DNA of 34,023 nt from Candidatus Moraniibacteriota bacterium (lineage in GTDB: Bacteria; Patescibacteriota; Minisyncoccia; Moranbacterales; GCA-2747515), in NCBI GenBank assembly GCA_002747515.1, contig PDPP01000007.1, positions 1 to 34,023 on the forward strand, given 5' to 3'. How positions within the stretch are numbered: the first letter of the stretch is position 1; each line of letters starts with the position of its first letter. The position numbers were made by a program, and so were the translations under genes. The notes under the pieces are model-generated. The model did not search any database. It was not told the origin of the DNA and saw only the letters and a list, made by a program, of their open reading frames with translations. Of the stretch, positions 31,953-34,023 are shown one piece after another.

Positions 31953-33089
31953 ATGAAAAATATTTCTCTTTTTACACGAACAATTACATCTTGTTTTGTG
32001 TTTGTGTTTTTTGCTATGGTACAAAACACTTTTGCGGCACCGGCAAGTGGTGCACATTTGTATTACATCAAGGCTAGCGCTTTAAGTGGAGGGACATATG
32101 AAAATGAATTGTATATGGTGGACGTTAATGATGTGTCTAACGGTGAGAAGATTGGGAAAATTGGCCTTAATGATAATCAAGCTGCACTAAGTGCTACTGT
32201 AGATCCAGAGACGGGAGAAGTGTATTTTATAGGAGCAAGTTTTACAGAAGAAGGAGATTATTCTTCTTCGGATTTGATGATATTGGATATGGATACACTG
32301 GGTGTGGAAAAAGTGGGTGAATTATCTAGATATGTGGAGGATTCTAGTTTTGAAGTATTGATGGCAATTAGATTTGATGACAAGGGACAACTTTATGGAG
32401 CTGGATGGGATGTAACTGAAGGAGTTTATAAATTGAATTTTTATCGTATTGATAAAAAAACGGGACAAAAAGAATCACTCGCAACATATGAAGATTTTGA
32501 ATCTGGTCTATACATTCCATTTACGTTTAATGAGGATGATGGATTGTTTTATATCATCTCTACCGACACAGGTGATGTCTTCGCGATAGATCCGAATAAT
32601 CCGGGAGACTTACAGGAAGTGAGTTCTTTTGGTGGAGAAATTTTTGATCCAGATCTTTTTTCCTTCATACATAGATCGGGTGCGAATTTTTATGCATTAT
32701 TTGCAGATGAGACATACAATTATTTGGTTAAACTTGGTTTTAGTGATGTAAATGTGAGTGAAGTTCTTTTGGGAACGCTTGATCATGCAGGAGGATTTCC
32801 TCTATCAATTTTCTTTTGGCCTGTAGAATTGATTGAAGATGATAGTGATTATAAGGATTGTAAGAAGGATCACGGTAATAGCGCATATAAAAAAGCATAC
32901 CAGCAAGTGAAATACTACAAAAACCATGATCGTGATTTATATCTCTCTTTGCAATCAGTTTATAGAACATACAGAACTTCAGGAGATACTGTACGAGATG
33001 CGCTGAAATTGGAGGACTGGGGCACATATGAAAAATACAGAGAATATCGTCGGTATAAGAAATATAAAGAGTGCAAAGAGCTAAAATAA
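31953..33089 (+). CDS. Secreted beta-propeller-like protein with a Tyr/Lys-rich helical tail
   Basis: Encodes 378 residues. A signal peptide (F-V-F-V-F-F-A-M-V-Q, cleavage probably after T-F-A near residue 29) leads to a domain of short repeats (E-L-Y-M-V-D-V, D-L-M-I-L-D-M-D, L-N-F-Y-R-I-D, G-D-V-F-A-I-D-P-N) spaced like the blades of a propeller. The last 80 residues change character: charged and full of Tyr and Lys (K-K-A-Y-Q-Q-V-K-Y-Y, Y-R-E-Y-R-R-Y-K-K-Y), probably helical. The tail may bind the cell wall, nucleic acid or a surface polymer. I do not recognise a named family. It has its own promoter and terminator. Confidence 0.7.
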   Translation: MKNISLFTRTITSCFVFVFFAMVQNTFAAPASGAHLYYIKASALSGGTYENELYMVDVNDVSNGEKIGKIGLNDNQAALSATVDPETGEVYFIGASFTEEGDYSSSDLMILDMDTLGVEKVGELSRYVEDSSFEVLMAIRFDDKGQLYGAGWDVTEGVYKLNFYRIDKKTGQKESLATYEDFESGLYIPFTFNEDDGLFYIISTDTGDVFAIDPNNPGDLQEVSSFGGEIFDPDLFSFIHRSGANFYALFADETYNYLVKLGFSDVNVSEVLLGTLDHAGGFPLSIFFWPVELIEDDSDYKDCKKDHGNSAYKKAYQQVKYYKNHDRDLYLSLQSVYRTYRTSGDTVRDALKLEDWGTYEKYREYRRYKKYKECKELK

Positions 33090-33099
33090 ACTTTAATAC

Positions 33100-33138
33100 A
33101 TCGACTGTAAAAAATATTCATTTTACAGTCGATTTTTC
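33100..33138 (+). terminator. Intrinsic terminator after the secreted protein gene
   Basis: A perfect 13-bp stem, ATCGACTGTAAAA (33100-33112) with TTTTACAGTCGAT (33121-33133), followed by TTTTCTTT. Confidence 0.88.
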
Positions 33139-33178
33139 TTTATAAAAAGAAAAAAATATTATATTAAAACAAAAAAGC

Positions 33179-33206
33179 TTGACAGATTTTTAAATTTTGC
33201 TATAGT
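33179..33206 (+). promoter_or_regulatory. Strong promoter of the RNA candidate and possibly of the 23S gene
   Basis: TTGACA (33179-33184) and TATAGT (33201-33206) are 16 nt apart, close to consensus, with start near 33212, right at the first strand of the RNA's closing stem. Confidence 0.75.
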
Positions 33207-33210
33207 GGGT

Positions 33211-33337
33211 ATTACTGCTCTGAGAAGTACGAAATATCTTCGAAGAAAGAGCTCATATAAGCCGCCCATCTTTCGCAAAAAAAGCTCTGGGGGATACAAC
33301 GAGAATACAGTAATTTTGACATGTCTCGTTTTTTGTT
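33211..33337 (+). ncRNA. Structured small RNA candidate, identity unknown
   Basis: Starting at the predicted transcript 5' end, ATTACTG (33211-33217) pairs with CAGTAAT (33308-33314), enclosing about 90 nt. Inside are TCTTCGAAGA (about 33237-33246) and AGAGCT/AGCTCT (33248-33253 with 33283-33288). At the 3' end ACGAGA (about 33299-33304) can pair with TCTCGT (33324-33329) and is followed by six T; this stem and the closing stem are mutually exclusive. There is no ORF. The long closed bubble with a terminal hairpin is reminiscent of 6S RNA, but it is short. The SRP core motif and RNase P or tmRNA signatures are absent. An attenuating rRNA leader is an alternative. Confidence 0.5.
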
Positions 33338-33657
33338 TGTAAAAATTACAAGTTAAGTATTGTGCTGAAACATCGTGGAAAAAAGTTTACGTGTTTCCGC
33401 ATAATATGAACTTTCACAATTTCATATAATTTTTGATTGAACTACATAATCAGTGCGGAGAGCATATGTGGTTTATATCAGGAGAAAGCAACAAATAGGT
33501 TAAGCAATTTCATTTGATGAAACTTGTGCATATGCAGAAGTTTCACAGCAACAAATGAAGAACACAAAACACTCGATTTCATGTTGTCAAAGAATAAATA
33601 ATTATGTTTTTGTTAATTGTCAATTCTTTATAGACTTCAATGAAATAAAAGAAAGAG
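33338..33657 (+). other. Non-coding leader of the 23S gene
   Basis: No ORF is credible in these 320 nt. Short inverted repeats (GAAACT/AGTTTC around 33519-33542, with a TTTCATTTGATGAAA hairpin just before) may belong to the precursor processing stem. A weak promoter (TTTTTG then TATAGA near 33630) could also serve the 23S gene directly. No tRNA is seen, unlike a typical 16S-23S spacer. Confidence 0.5.
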
Positions 33658-34023
33658 GTTACGAAAGAGCGTATAGTGGATGCCTTGGTTGAGGCGAGCG
33701 ATGAAGGACGTAGTTGGGTGCGATAAGCTTCGGGGAGTTACCAAACAAACTGTGATCCGGAGATTTCCGAATGGGGAAACCCACCCTGCACTTATTCTAG
33801 AAGAAGACTTTCATTATTTTATTATTTCGTGAGCGAAGCGATTTCGTCTTACGGATGATGAAATGTACACAAGTCTGATTTTGGAATAAGTGCGGGGAAC
33901 ATATAACTGAATACATAGGTTATATGAGCAAACCCTGGGAATTGAAACATCTTAGTACCAGGAGGAAAAGAAATCAATAGAGATTCCGTCAGTAGTGGCG
34001 AGCGAAAGCGGATGATGTCTAAA
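33658..34023 (+). rRNA. rrl: 23S ribosomal RNA, 5' part (continues past the window)
   Basis: The 5' end is recognisable by GTGGATGCC (33676-33684), GCGATGAAGGACG-like sequence, GATTTCCGAATGGGGAAACCC, ACTGAATACATAGGTTATATGAG, GAAACATCTTAGTACC and AGTAGTGGCGAGCGAAAGCGG, matching bacterial 23S domain I. The 5' boundary is uncertain by a few bases. Between the GGGGAAACCCA and CATAGGTTA segments a hairpin that is about 20 nt in E. coli is about 105 nt here (33785-33896), closed by GCACTTATTC/GAATAAGTGC. No 16S gene precedes it; a protein gene ends 570 nt upstream. Confidence 0.95.

Noticed and set aside
33211..33337. SRP, RNase P, tmRNA or a TPP riboswitch
   Set aside because: None of their core motifs is complete; only a CTGAGA fragment resembles the TPP element, without the second half.
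33498..33505. GGTTAAGC, identical to the E. coli 23S 5' end
   Set aside because: The following bases do not continue as 23S; the real start is near 33658, just before GTGGATGCC.
1..34023. Recoded UGA (glycine, genetic code 25) as in some CPR lineages
   Set aside because: Several well-supported genes end in TGA (11683, 16521, 19795, 21847, 30829) and conserved motifs never need an in-frame TGA.
1..34023. CRISPR arrays, insertion sequences, prophage or tRNA genes
   Set aside because: No regularly spaced repeats, transposase or integrase motifs, or tRNA cloverleaf sequences were recognised on either strand.

Overview
The window is a low-GC stretch, read with the standard bacterial code: UGA ends real genes (for example 11683, 16521, 19795, 30829) and TGG encodes Trp. 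Compact single-copy housekeeping genes, a ribosomal block running infA-rpmJ-rpsM-rpsK-rpsD-rpoA-rplQ-rplM-rpsI, a double-length ThyX, a bifunctional PGI/PMI, RNase J, and a 23S gene with no 16S gene beside it suggest a Candidate Phyla Radiation (Patescibacteria) bacterium. That assignment is inference; no marker here fixes the lineage.

Layout: 217-4457 is a ribosomal protein/RNA polymerase operon with its own promoter and leader. 4614-9941 holds secG, a membrane-anchored family 5 solute-binding protein, PGI/PMI and RNase J. 10069-13804 holds trpS, a small serine hydrolase, and a thymidylate pair (tmk and a tandem ThyX). A secreted coiled-coil C39-type peptidase lies on the minus strand (13815-15101).

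15146-19856 is the most unusual region. It holds two unlike ATP-grasp ligases, an N-formylglutamate-amidohydrolase-fold protein, an unrecognised 98-residue protein and a 64-residue acidic peptide. Between them lie strong hairpin terminators, two tiny promoter-driven ORFs for hydrophobic or aromatic peptides, and a leader that looks like a translation-controlled attenuator. Four genes here carry strong Shine-Dalgarno sequences, while almost no other gene in the window does. I read it as an undescribed amide-ligase/peptide-modification locus.

19945-22924 holds a phosphodiesterase and a class IV aminotransferase (minus strand), a small conserved protein and a membrane-anchored lysozyme-like protein. 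23094-28434 holds a GH1 glycosidase, a SanA-like protein, RlmH, a SpoU methyltransferase, Map, RuvX-like and a family 2 glycosyltransferase. 28521-31862 holds a GalT-like protein, a small membrane exporter-like protein, TpiA and Gap. 31953-33089 encodes a secreted protein with a Tyr/Lys-rich tail. A consensus promoter then drives a roughly 125-nt structured RNA candidate, and the 5' end of a 23S rRNA gene with an expanded helix closes the window.

Several genes have a -10 box that places transcription start on or next to the ATG (map, the GH1 gene, the 19123 ORF), suggesting leaderless or near-leaderless mRNAs are common.
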